DNA from: Deltaproteobacteria bacterium
GTDB lineage: Bacteria; JAEEML01
Length of the DNA: 27,138 nucleotides
Assembly (NCBI GenBank): GCA_016283195.1
Contig: JAEEML010000022.1
Coordinates: 1 to 27,138, forward strand
Reading direction: 5' to 3'
The position numbers and the translations under genes are program-made. The notes beneath the pieces were generated by a model. That model was not told the DNA's origin. It was given only the letters and a program-made list of their open reading frames with translations, and ran no database searches. Shown in pieces: positions 15,909-23,670 of this stretch (the first letter of the stretch is position 1; the number at the start of each line of letters is the position of its first letter).

Positions 15909-16127
15909 ATGAAACAGGAACTTAGTCAGAAAAACACCGGTCGTCCAGTAAACCACAACATCAAAGGAGTATGGAGCGTAGTGGAAAACGAGCACCTGGA
16001 AAAGCCTATATGGATGCGCATGGGGACAGCCTTTGTCAACCGCGACAACTCCATAAATGTGCTACTCGACGCCACACCCAAGAGTTTTAAATTGCACATT
16101 AGGGATTTGGAGCCGAAATTGCACTGA
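15909..16127 (+). CDS. Small conserved-type protein (72 aa) under sigma-54 control
   Basis: The ATG is preceded by AAGGAG at seven bases and lies just downstream of the sigma-54 promoter. The 72-residue product has no signal peptide or membrane helix. Its second half (residues 33-70) is dense in a pattern I have seen in small proteins of unknown function from diverse proteobacteria: KPIWMRMGTAFVNRDNSINV, then LLDATPKSFKLHIRD. That is, a Trp, a Gly-x-Ala-Phe, an Asn-x-Asp-x-Ser turn, Leu-Asp-Ala-x-Pro and a closing strand with Ile-Arg. It is probably a small beta-rich cytoplasmic protein. Function is unknown. A ComEA-like gene follows after 54 bases without a visible terminator, suggesting one transcript. 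Confidence 0.7.
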   Translation: MKQELSQKNTGRPVNHNIKGVWSVVENEHLEKPIWMRMGTAFVNRDNSINVLLDATPKSFKLHIRDLEPKLH

Positions 16128-16181
16128 TTACAGCTACTTGATGGCAAGCCGCGAGAGTCTAAAACAGAAGAGGAGCGAAAA

Positions 16182-16490
16182 ATGATACGCATTATTAAAA
16201 TTGTAACCATAGCCGCTGTAACCGCCTATTTTGGCATGATGTCGGCAGCAGAAGCGGCTATCGAAGCCAAGGTGGTGCGGGTGGTCAATATTAATACAGC
16301 CGGGATGAGTGAGCTGGTGCAACTTCCGGGAATCGGCCTCTATAAGGCAAATGAAATAATTGAATATCGGAAGATTCATCCCTTTAATGATACCAGTGAG
16401 CTCTTGCGGGTTAAGGGTATCAGTCCGCGACTTTTCCGCCTGCTTGCCCATCAGGTGACTGTTGATGAGCCGAGTCACTTAAAAATCTGA
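16182..16490 (+). CDS. ComEA-like secreted helix-hairpin-helix DNA-binding protein
   Basis: This 102-residue protein has a signal peptide (cleavage near AEAA, about residue 24) and then a ComEA/HHH_3-type tandem HhH. The features are VNINTAGMSELVQLPGIGLY, then KANEIIEYRKIHPFNDTSEL, then LLRVKGISPRLFRLL. The VNINTA start and LPGIG hairpin are diagnostic. ComEA proteins bind incoming double-stranded DNA in the periplasm during natural transformation; other secreted HhH proteins have different roles. AGGAG precedes the ATG. It lies in the sigma-54 transcription unit behind the 72-aa gene. No comEC, comF or pilus gene is in the window, so a transformation role is inference from the family. Confidence 0.85.
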   Translation: MIRIIKIVTIAAVTAYFGMMSAAEAAIEAKVVRVVNINTAGMSELVQLPGIGLYKANEIIEYRKIHPFNDTSELLRVKGISPRLFRLLAHQVTVDEPSHLKI

Positions 16491-16529
16491 AAAGAGTTTC
16501 CTACTCTTCAGGCCTGCGTTTCTTCCTGC

Positions 16530-16583
16530 TTGATCTAAAAAAATATCCGTGCTAAAAGAGCGCCCCTGTGGAAAATGTCCACA
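16530..16583 (+). promoter_or_regulatory. Candidate promoter and 5' leader hairpin of the OmpA-family gene
   Basis: TTGATC (16530-16535), a 17-base spacer and TAAAAG (16553-16558) form a plausible sigma-70 promoter. The predicted start near 16565 is immediately followed by a 6-bp hairpin TGTGGA/TCCACA (16567-16583), which would cap the 5' end of the transcript. Such hairpins can stabilise abundant outer-membrane protein mRNAs. An upstream hairpin AAGAGT/ACTCTT at 16492-16508, just past the ComEA-like stop, lacks a T-run. Confidence 0.4.
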
Positions 16584-16610
16584 AGTTAGCCAAAAAATGG
16601 AGGTAAAATA

Positions 16611-17540
16611 ATGAAAAAAATCCCCGCAATAATGGTTATGCTGGGCACACTTTTAGCCATGAACAGCTGTGTGAAAAAGTCTGTTTATGAAGATACCCTG
16701 CGTCAGCTGGCCGAAAATCAAGAAGCTTTAAAAAAGACTAACAGCGAATTGGATGAAACCAACAAAAAGCTTACGGCCAAGGAGAATGATTACAATAAAT
16801 TAAGTGCCGAAAAGCAAGATAGCGACGATCGCCTGAATCTGGCTATGGAGCGCAACGCCACTCTCTCCAGCCAGCTGGCCACTATGGGCCAAAATGTGGA
16901 AGAGCTCACCGACGAGCGTTCCCGCATGGCTAATGAAAAGAACAAAATGGAAGAAGAGCTGGAATCACTGCGCCGTTTGCGTATGGCAGCCGAAAAGCGT
17001 TCGGCTCAGTATTCACAGCTCTTAAATAAACTGCGCAGCATGATCGATGCCGGTACTTTAAAGGTTACTATCAGAAAAGGCCAGATGATGGTGCAGCTCT
17101 CCAATGATATTCTCTTCCCGCCGGGTGGCACCAAATTAAAAGCAGAAGGTGAAGCGGCTATTGTGCAATTAGCTGAAACAATCCGTGAATTTACCGATCG
17201 CCGTTTCTTGGTCGTCGGCCATAGTGACAATACTCCTATTAAAACTGCCCGTTATCCCAGTAACTGGGAGCTCTCTTCGCAGCGGGCTATTGAAGTTGTG
17301 CGCATTTTGGTTGATAACGGCGTGGCTCCGGGGATGCTCATGGCCAGTGGCCAGGCTGAGTTTGATCCTCTTTCACCGAATGATTCCGATGAAGCCAAGA
17401 GCAATAATCGCCGCGTGGAAGTAATCTTTATGCCGGCTATCGAAGAGCTCCCGGCATATAGTGAAGGCGATGAAAATGCGGCTCAGGCCCAGCAACCGGC
17501 TCCTGCCCAGCAACCGGAAGCCCAACCGGCCGCCAATTGA
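16611..17540 (+). CDS. OmpA-family peptidoglycan-binding lipoprotein with long coiled coil
   Basis: This is a 309-residue envelope protein. A signal peptide ends at Cys20 (AMNSC, an imperfect lipobox). Residues about 25-145 are a highly charged coiled coil (QLAENQEALKKTNSELDETN onward). An OmpA/MotB-like domain follows at about 150-275, with the peptidoglycan-binding core VVGHSDNTP, the conserved NWELSSQRA and a closing NNRRVEVIF. The tail is rich in Gln, Pro and Ala (AQQPAPAQQPEAQP). It probably tethers the outer membrane to the cell wall through a rod-like spacer. GGAGG lies seven bases before the ATG. It could also be called Pal-like, but no tol genes are adjacent. recF follows after 19 bases. 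Confidence 0.9.
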   Translation: MKKIPAIMVMLGTLLAMNSCVKKSVYEDTLRQLAENQEALKKTNSELDETNKKLTAKENDYNKLSAEKQDSDDRLNLAMERNATLSSQLATMGQNVEELTDERSRMANEKNKMEEELESLRRLRMAAEKRSAQYSQLLNKLRSMIDAGTLKVTIRKGQMMVQLSNDILFPPGGTKLKAEGEAAIVQLAETIREFTDRRFLVVGHSDNTPIKTARYPSNWELSSQRAIEVVRILVDNGVAPGMLMASGQAEFDPLSPNDSDEAKSNNRRVEVIFMPAIEELPAYSEGDENAAQAQQPAPAQQPEAQPAAN

Positions 17541-17559
17541 TGAGTAATTAACTCTCGCT

Positions 17560-18627
17560 ATGCGCATAACCTCCCTAACGGCGAGTAATTTTCGCAATAT
17601 TGAAAATTTAAAGCTCTCTTTTTTGCCGGAAAAACAAGGGGTTATATTGGTAGGCCCCAATGGTGTTGGCAAGACTAATATACTTGAGGCCATAGTTACT
17701 CTTTTGCGCGGCAAATCGCATCGCAGTTTAAAAAATAATGAACTTATTCGCCATGGCGCCACCGAGGCTTTTCTTGGGCTTACTCTCGATGATGACAGCG
17801 GAGCTGCCCACCATATCGGCTTTAGTCTCGCGGGCAAAGAGCGCCTGACCAAAATAGACGGCGAAGCGCTAAACGGGCGAGTGGAGATGGTGCGCACTTT
17901 TCCGCTGGTGAGCTTTTTCCCGGATGAGCTGGAGAGTATGCGCGGTGAACCGGCTTTGCGCCGCACACTTATAGACCGCACTTTTGGTATTTTTAGTGAT
18001 TATGTTAAAGCCTGGCTCGCCTATAATCGCCTTTTGAAAAATCGCAATGCGCTGCTTAAAAATAAGGGCGACCTGCAACTCATAATAGTATATAGCCAAA
18101 AACTGGCCGAAGCCGGGGAATATCTGCACCGGCTGAGAAGTGAGTATCTGGCTAAATTAAATGAATTTTTTGTGGTAACCGGGGCAGAATTAAATGCTCC
18201 CGGAAAAATTGAACTTGAGCTAAAACCAGGTTTTAGAGTAGGGCAAATGGCCGCCGATTTGGAAGAGCAAAAGGAGCGGGAGAGCCTCCTGGGACGCACC
18301 ACTTTGGGGCCTCACCTGGCCGATTTGGAAATATTGCTGGAGGGTAGGCCCAGTCGTTATACGGCTTCTCAGGGGCAGCAGCGCCTGTTCTTTGTGGCTT
18401 TAAAACTGGCGATACTTAAATTTTATCGGGAAATATTGCAAGAAACTCCAATACTTATTCTCGATGATATCAGCTCTGAATTGGGCGCGGGCTATATAAA
18501 AGCCATATATGAGGCGGTGCCTAAAGACTCACAGCTCTTTATAAGTACAATTTCGGTAAACCTTTTGCCTTTTGCGCCGGAAAATTTGCAAATGATAGCA
18601 GTTGATGAGCTCCCAGGTATTGGATAG
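17560..18627 (+). CDS. recF: DNA replication and repair protein RecF
   Basis: RecF is an SMC-like ATPase that with RecO and RecR loads RecA at single-strand gaps. The 355 residues match the family. It has the typical start (ITSLTASNFRNIENLKLSF), Walker A GPNGVGKT (32-39), the ABC-type signature SQGQQR (270-275) and Walker B LILDDISSEL with Asp302-Asp303 and Glu307. The VSFFPDELESMRGEPALRR region is also characteristic of RecF. The usual neighbours dnaA, dnaN and gyrB are absent; here it follows the OmpA lipoprotein gene by 19 bases. No strong ribosome site precedes the ATG, so it may depend on upstream translation. Confidence 0.95.
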   Translation: MRITSLTASNFRNIENLKLSFLPEKQGVILVGPNGVGKTNILEAIVTLLRGKSHRSLKNNELIRHGATEAFLGLTLDDDSGAAHHIGFSLAGKERLTKIDGEALNGRVEMVRTFPLVSFFPDELESMRGEPALRRTLIDRTFGIFSDYVKAWLAYNRLLKNRNALLKNKGDLQLIIVYSQKLAEAGEYLHRLRSEYLAKLNEFFVVTGAELNAPGKIELELKPGFRVGQMAADLEEQKERESLLGRTTLGPHLADLEILLEGRPSRYTASQGQQRLFFVALKLAILKFYREILQETPILILDDISSELGAGYIKAIYEAVPKDSQLFISTISVNLLPFAPENLQMIAVDELPGIG

Positions 18628-18630
18628 GGC

Positions 18631-18659
18631 TTGACAATTTAGACTTTTTAGCCAAAAAT
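18631..18659 (+). promoter_or_regulatory. Candidate promoter for the small ORF after recF
   Basis: A perfect -35 TTGACA (18631-18636) lies four bases past the recF stop, with AAAAAT (18654-18659) after a 17-base spacer as a weak -10. The start would be about 35 bases before the small ORF at 18702. Confidence 0.35.
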
Positions 18660-18701
18660 TATGGGGCTTTGGCGTTATGCCGGCAAATATCTGAGGAACT
18701 C

Positions 18702-18899
18702 ATGGCCAGCCAAATAAAATTTAAAGAATCTTTTGGAGTGGGAAGTTTCGAAGGAGCCCGTTTGGGGCGGCGCGATTCTTCTCGTAATATTAAATCATAT
18801 TTAACACCCGGAGAGCAGGCCGAAGCGGCTGTCGCTCACAAGGTGCGAATAGGGAATAAGGGCGTAATAGCCATATTAACCCGGCCGGCAAGTGCTTAA
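18702..18899 (+). CDS. Small basic protein of unknown function (65 aa)
   Basis: The ATG at 18702 is preceded by GAGGAA at a short distance, which supports this start over a TTG further upstream in the same frame. The 65-residue product is basic, with a Gly/Arg-rich first half (SFGVGSFEGARLGRRDSSRN), then a likely helix (LTPGEQAEAAVAHKVR) and a closing hydrophobic strand (GVIAILT). There is no signal peptide or membrane helix. I do not recognise it. It does not resemble the DciA/DUF721 proteins that often follow recF. Coding potential rests on the ribosome site, the codon use and the candidate promoter after recF. Confidence 0.45.
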   Translation: MASQIKFKESFGVGSFEGARLGRRDSSRNIKSYLTPGEQAEAAVAHKVRIGNKGVIAILTRPASA

Positions 18900-18955
18900 T
18901 TCCGGCCGCCTTATTTGTAATAAAATTACTGTACACCAGAACTAAGGAGGCGTTT

Positions 18956-20458
18956 ATGTTGAAAAGTAATGTGCAAATGAAAGTAGCTTTGGCTCTTGTT
19001 GCCGCAGTTATGTTTATGAGCAGTTCTGCGGAAGCTGCCAAGAAGAAAAACGATCCCACTATCTTTATTGCTCCCTTTAGTACGCAGTCCACAGCCGAAT
19101 ATCACTGGATAAGTGATGCTATGGCCAATGCTCTCGGCGTGCGCCTTTTCCAAACATCGAAAGTTAATTACATTTTCCGCCGTCAGATTATGTCTTCCAT
19201 CAGAAATGACAAAATCGATCGCACCGAACTTCATGACCCCAAAGAGGCGGCCGAACTCGGTAAAACTTTAGGAGCCGATTTTGCGGTTGTGGGTACTTTC
19301 AACGCCGCTTGGCCGGAAATTCAGATAGTTATTCGTGTTATTGATGTTTCCAATAATAATGTTGTTCATACTTTTAGTGTGGCTGGTTATTTGGATGATT
19401 TGGTGAAACTTGAGGGCGAAATTGCTGTTCATTTAGCCGAATTTAAACCACTTTCCAAAATGCCGACCAAAGAAGGCCGTTTTGGTACGAGTAAACTCTA
19501 TGCCTGGCGCCATGAAACTCTGGCTCAGCAGATTTTGATGGCCCAGTCATTAGCTCCTACCCGCGCTTCTATTTTACCGCAGGAAGCCATTAAAAAAGCT
19601 ATGGAAAGTGCCAAAGCCGCTTTAGCTATCGATCCCAAATACGATGCCGCTCATGCCAGTGTGGCTCTCTGCCATGTTTTGTTGCAAGATTTAACCAATG
19701 CCGGCCTGGCTTATGAAGAAGCCAGTTCTTCAGCTAAGACCGATCCCGAAGTGGCGCTCATCGGTTACTTTATCAAATGGCAACAAAGACAAGATGCTCT
19801 TGCTTTGCAAGAACTTGATAATATTATAAAAAATCACCAAGGCTTTTTGCGCGCCTATATTTATAAAGGTGAGCTTTTGCAAGCTATGAATAAGCATGAA
19901 GACGCGGTAGCCCACTTCCAAAGCTTTTTGGAGAGAGCTCCCAAACAAGTGCGGGCCATGAGTGGTATCGGCCTTAGTTTTTCTAAATTAAAACGCTATA
20001 ACGAGGCTATTTCCATTACCAAACAAGCTGTTGATATGCGCCCCAACTCTCCGACATTGCTTGTTTCTTTGGCTGATCGTTATATCGACGCCCAAAGATA
20101 TACCGAAGCTGAAACGCACCTTAAAAACACTATGAAGAGCTTTCCGGAATATGCTCCGGCTTATGTGCGCCTTAGCTCTGTTTATTTGCAAGTTAACCGC
20201 CTTTTGGATGCCAAGCACTTTGCCGAAGAAGCCATTCGTCTGGCCGGTGATTTGCCGCAGCACAACGATCGCGGGGCGGCCCGCATTAACTTAGCTCAAT
20301 ATTATTTAATTAACGGCGAAATAACCGCCGCCGCCGATGCTTTGCAACTGGCTCATAAAGATGGCGCTACCTCCATTGAGCAATTACAGGCCGATTCGCG
20401 CTGCGCCGATGGTTTAAAAGATTCCCGCATGGCCTCTTCAATCTCTCTTTTCAAATAA
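18956..20458 (+). CDS. Secreted TPR protein with TolB-N/CsgG-like N-terminal domain
   Basis: The 500-residue protein starts after a perfect AAGGAGG. Its signal peptide is cleaved near SSSAEA (residue 27). Residues about 33-165 resemble the alpha/beta domain of CsgG/FlgO/TolB-N-like proteins: TIFIAPFSTQSTAEYHWISD, then LGADFAVVGTFNAAWPEIQI and a VIRVIDVSNNNVVHTF strand. Residues about 200-475 are TPRs (HEDAVAHFQSFLERAPKQVR, RYNEAISITKQAVDMRPNSP, RYTEAETHLKNTMKSFPEYA). It is probably a periplasmic scaffold that binds partner proteins. It is not lipidated. It stands alone between the small ORF and gpmI, with 52 bases to gpmI. No enzymatic motif is seen. Confidence 0.75.
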   Translation: MLKSNVQMKVALALVAAVMFMSSSAEAAKKKNDPTIFIAPFSTQSTAEYHWISDAMANALGVRLFQTSKVNYIFRRQIMSSIRNDKIDRTELHDPKEAAELGKTLGADFAVVGTFNAAWPEIQIVIRVIDVSNNNVVHTFSVAGYLDDLVKLEGEIAVHLAEFKPLSKMPTKEGRFGTSKLYAWRHETLAQQILMAQSLAPTRASILPQEAIKKAMESAKAALAIDPKYDAAHASVALCHVLLQDLTNAGLAYEEASSSAKTDPEVALIGYFIKWQQRQDALALQELDNIIKNHQGFLRAYIYKGELLQAMNKHEDAVAHFQSFLERAPKQVRAMSGIGLSFSKLKRYNEAISITKQAVDMRPNSPTLLVSLADRYIDAQRYTEAETHLKNTMKSFPEYAPAYVRLSSVYLQVNRLLDAKHFAEEAIRLAGDLPQHNDRGAARINLAQYYLINGEITAAADALQLAHKDGATSIEQLQADSRCADGLKDSRMASSISLFK

Positions 20459-20510
20459 TTACCAGATCTTATATGCATTAAATAATGCTTTATCTAAATT
20501 GGAGTAAAAG

Positions 20511-22157
20511 ATGTCTTTGTTAAAGAGTTCTAAAGTATTTAAGCGCCCCGAAGGGCCGATTGTGCAAATTATTATGGACGGTGTGGGAATTGCTCCGGCC
20601 GGTGAAGGCAATGCCGTGAAACTGGCCAATACGCCAACCCTGGATCATCTTTTGGCTACTTGCCCGCATACCCAAATAGCCGCTCATGGCAAAGCAGTGG
20701 GCCTTCCCAGTGATGCCGATATGGGTAATTCCGAAGTGGGCCACAACGCTCTGGGCGCCGGCCGCGTCTTTGACCAGGGCGCCAAACTGGTAAACGGCGC
20801 TATTGAGAGCGGCGCTATTTTTAACGGCACCGTTTTTAAAGAAATGGTGGCCAACTGCCTGAAAAATAATTCTACTTTCCACCTAATAGGCCTCCTCTCC
20901 GACGGCAATGTGCACAGCCATATCGACCAATTATGCGCTATTATCGGCGGTATTGCCAAAGCCGGAGTGCAAAAAGTGCGCGTGCATATTTTGACCGATG
21001 GCCGCGATGTGGCCGAGCGTAGTGCGCTTACTTATGTGGAAAAACTGGAAGCTCATCTGGCCAAATTTAACGCTGAGGGCAAAGATTTTGCTATTGCTTC
21101 CGGCGGCGGGCGCATGAATATCACCATGGATCGCTACGAAGCCGATTGGTCGATGGTAAAACGCGGCTGGGAAACCCATGTTCTCGCCAAAGGGCGCACT
21201 TTTAAATGTGCAAGCTGCGCTATAAAGACTTATTACGACGAAGACCCCAATGTGAATGATCAGTTTTTGCCCGCTTTTGTAATCGTAGATGAAAACGGTA
21301 AACCCAAAGGGCCTATCGTGGCCGGCGACGCCGTGGCTTTCTTTAACTTCCGTGGCGATAGGGCTATTGAAATTTCCCGCGCTTTTGATGACGAGGAATT
21401 TGATAAATTTGAGCGTGGCCCGCGCCCCGATGTCTATTATGCCGGCCTTATGGAATATGATGGCGATTTGCATATTCCAAAGCACTTTTTGGTGAGCCCG
21501 CCGGCTATCAATAACACCATGAGTTACTATTTGGCCGAGAGCGGTATTCGCCAGTTCGCCTGTGCCGAAACGCAAAAATTTGGCCATGTTACCTATTTTT
21601 GGAATGGCAACCGTTCCGGCAAATTCTCCGATGAGCTGGAAACTTATGTGGAAGTGCCTTCCGATACCATCCCCTTTGAGCAGCGCCCCTGGATGAAGTC
21701 GGCCGAAGTTACCGATGAACTTTTAAAAGCCATTGATAGCGGCAAATATGACTACTTGCGCGTAAATTATGCCAATGGCGATATGGTGGGGCACACCGGC
21801 CATCTGGCGGCAGCTATTATAGCCGTTTCCGCTGTTGATTTGGCTCTTTCCCGCCTCTTGCCGGCTATTAAAGCTGCTAAAGGTGTTTTGATTGTGACCG
21901 CCGACCACGGCAACGCCGATGAGATGTTTACGCTCAAAAAAGGGCAGATTGTCCGTGATGCCAATGGCGTGCCGGCGCCCAAGACTTCGCACACTTTGAA
22001 TCCGGTGCCCTATATTGTCTTTGACCCGGCCGGGCGCTATGCCATAAATAGTGCAGCCACTAATCCTGGCCTGGCCAATAATGCGGCCACCATTATGAAT
22101 CTTTTGGGCTATGAAGCGCCGGAAGATTACCTGCCATCGCTTATTACCTTGAAATAA
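20511..22157 (+). CDS. gpmI: 2,3-bisphosphoglycerate-independent phosphoglycerate mutase, long form
   Basis: This cytoplasmic Mn-dependent glycolytic enzyme interconverts 3- and 2-phosphoglycerate. The catalytic Ser74 lies in DADMGNSEVGHNALGAGR and a metal-binding Asp23 in IIMDGVGIAP. The C-terminal metal motif is VTADHGNADEM, and SHTLNPVPYIVF follows. At 548 residues it is longer than the usual bacterial form of about 510. Several stretches (DGDAVAFFNFR-like core, FGHVTYFWNGNRSG, NGDMVGHTG) read like the long, plant-type branch of the family. GGAG precedes the ATG. gltX follows after 22 bases. Confidence 0.96.
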   Translation: MSLLKSSKVFKRPEGPIVQIIMDGVGIAPAGEGNAVKLANTPTLDHLLATCPHTQIAAHGKAVGLPSDADMGNSEVGHNALGAGRVFDQGAKLVNGAIESGAIFNGTVFKEMVANCLKNNSTFHLIGLLSDGNVHSHIDQLCAIIGGIAKAGVQKVRVHILTDGRDVAERSALTYVEKLEAHLAKFNAEGKDFAIASGGGRMNITMDRYEADWSMVKRGWETHVLAKGRTFKCASCAIKTYYDEDPNVNDQFLPAFVIVDENGKPKGPIVAGDAVAFFNFRGDRAIEISRAFDDEEFDKFERGPRPDVYYAGLMEYDGDLHIPKHFLVSPPAINNTMSYYLAESGIRQFACAETQKFGHVTYFWNGNRSGKFSDELETYVEVPSDTIPFEQRPWMKSAEVTDELLKAIDSGKYDYLRVNYANGDMVGHTGHLAAAIIAVSAVDLALSRLLPAIKAAKGVLIVTADHGNADEMFTLKKGQIVRDANGVPAPKTSHTLNPVPYIVFDPAGRYAINSAATNPGLANNAATIMNLLGYEAPEDYLPSLITLK

Positions 22158-22179
22158 TTTACTTATTCGGAGTATTTAG

Positions 22180-23631
22180 ATGAATAGAGTCCGCACCAGA
22201 ATCGCTCCCAGTCCCACCGGCGACCCCCATGTGGGCACCGCTTATATTGCCCTTTTTAATTATGCTTTTGCCAAGCAGCACGGCGGTGATTTTATTTTGC
22301 GCATTGAGGATACCGACCGCGTGCGCTCCTCACGCGAGAGTGAGGAAATGATCTTTTCCGCGCTGCGCTGGCTGGGGCTTAATTGGGACGAAGGGCCTGA
22401 TATCGGTGGCCCCAAAGGGCCTTATCGCCAGAGTGAGCGCTCGGATATTTATAAAAAATATGCCATGGAACTGGTTGAAAAGGGCAAAGCTTACCCCTGT
22501 TTTTGCACCAAAGAACGGCTGGATAGCGTGCGCGAGGCCATGAAAGCGGAAAAAAAGACGGCCATGTATGACCGCCACTGCCGCTCTATCCCCAAAGATG
22601 AAGCCTTAAAGCGCATGGAGTCCGGTGAGCCTTATGTCATCCGCCTGGCCATGCCGACCGAAGGATCCATGGTGGTAAAAGATATGCTGCGCGGCGATAT
22701 TACTATCGACTGCGAGCAGCTGGACGACCAGGTACTCATTAAGACCGACGGCTTTCCCACTTATCACCTCGCCAATGTGGTGGACGATCATCTGATGGAA
22801 ATAAGCCATGTTATAAGGGCCGAAGAGTGGATTTCTTCTCTACCCAAGCATGTTTATCTCTATGAAGCTTTTGGCTGGGAAGCGCCCGTTTTTTGCCATA
22901 TGCCGCTACTTAGAAATGCCGATAAATCTAAGATTTCCAAGCGCAAAAACCCGGTGAGCTTAAATTATTACCGCCGCGCCGGTTATCTGCCGGAAGCTAT
23001 TCTTAACTACCTGGCACTGATGGGCTTTGCCATGCCCGATGAGCGCGAAGAATTTACTCTTGCGGAGTTTACCAAAGAACTTAAATTGGAAAAGGTCTCT
23101 CTCGGCGGGCCGGTCTTTGATATGGCCAAGCTCCTCTGGCTAAATGGCAAATATATCCGCGCTCTTGATAAAAAAGAGCTGGCCGATCGTCTCTATAAGG
23201 AGCTTTTATCTCCTGAATATCTTGATAAAATTTTGACACTCACTCAGCCTCGTTTTGAAAAGCTGGAAGATTTTATTGATTATTCGGCCTTTTTCTTTAC
23301 CGGCTCCATGCACTATAGCGAAAAGATGCAAAAAAAGCTCATCGGCAAAGGTAAGAGCGCTAAAGAGACAGCTAAAGCCCTCACTCAGCTGGTGGAAGAT
23401 GAGCTTGATCCGCTCCTTAAATGGGATGCTGCTCATTTGGAAGAGGCTTCTACGCGCCATCTCGCTAAAATCGGCTGGACAGCCAAGGAATTTTTTATGC
23501 CCCTTCGCGTAGCTGTTACCGGCAAAGACGCCACTCCGCCCCTTTTTGAGACGATGGAAGTTTTAGGCAAAGAAGTTTGCCGCAGCCGCATCAAAGAAGC
23601 GGCTAAACTTTTGAAAGAGATGCCGGCCTGA
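22180..23631 (+). CDS. gltX: Glutamyl-tRNA synthetase
   Basis: This class I synthetase charges tRNA-Glu with glutamate. The 483 residues show the HIGH-equivalent motif PSPTGDPHVGT (11-20), the KMSKS-equivalent KISKR (251-255) and the DFILRIEDTDR motif. A zinc-binding pattern is CFC (107-109) with YDRHC (130-134). The C-terminal anticodon-binding domain ends with GKEVCRSRIKEAAKLL. Whether it also charges tRNA-Gln cannot be told from sequence by eye. GGAG lies before the ATG. It is the second gene of the gpmI-gltX-prmC-gtrA-ispE series. Confidence 0.96.
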   Translation: MNRVRTRIAPSPTGDPHVGTAYIALFNYAFAKQHGGDFILRIEDTDRVRSSRESEEMIFSALRWLGLNWDEGPDIGGPKGPYRQSERSDIYKKYAMELVEKGKAYPCFCTKERLDSVREAMKAEKKTAMYDRHCRSIPKDEALKRMESGEPYVIRLAMPTEGSMVVKDMLRGDITIDCEQLDDQVLIKTDGFPTYHLANVVDDHLMEISHVIRAEEWISSLPKHVYLYEAFGWEAPVFCHMPLLRNADKSKISKRKNPVSLNYYRRAGYLPEAILNYLALMGFAMPDEREEFTLAEFTKELKLEKVSLGGPVFDMAKLLWLNGKYIRALDKKELADRLYKELLSPEYLDKILTLTQPRFEKLEDFIDYSAFFFTGSMHYSEKMQKKLIGKGKSAKETAKALTQLVEDELDPLLKWDAAHLEEASTRHLAKIGWTAKEFFMPLRVAVTGKDATPPLFETMEVLGKEVCRSRIKEAAKLLKEMPA

Positions 23632-23637
23632 AATTAG

Positions 23638-23656
23638 CCCAAATGCTTATTTTGGG
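23638..23656 (+). promoter_or_regulatory. Hairpin overlapping the prmC ribosome binding site
   Basis: CCCAAA (23638-23643) and TTTGGG (23651-23656) form a 6-bp stem between gltX and prmC. Its right arm overlaps the GGGTGAT that is the best Shine-Dalgarno for the ATG at 23671. Pairing would mask the site and could lower PrmC translation. No T-run follows, so it is not a terminator. Confidence 0.3.
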
Positions 23657-23670
23657 TGATAAAAAAAGCC

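Noticed and set aside
16567-16583. TGTGGAAAA near recF as a DnaA box or origin
   Set aside because: It has one mismatch to the consensus, stands alone, and no dnaA, dnaN or AT-rich unwinding region is present; it fits a leader hairpin.
17373-17981. Long minus-strand frame opposite the ompA/recF junction (202 codons)
   Set aside because: It crosses two well-supported genes in antisense and is Ser/Arg-rich with no family pattern.
20931-21587. Long minus-strand frame opposite gpmI (218 codons)
   Set aside because: It is a shadow of a strongly conserved gene and resembles no known protein.
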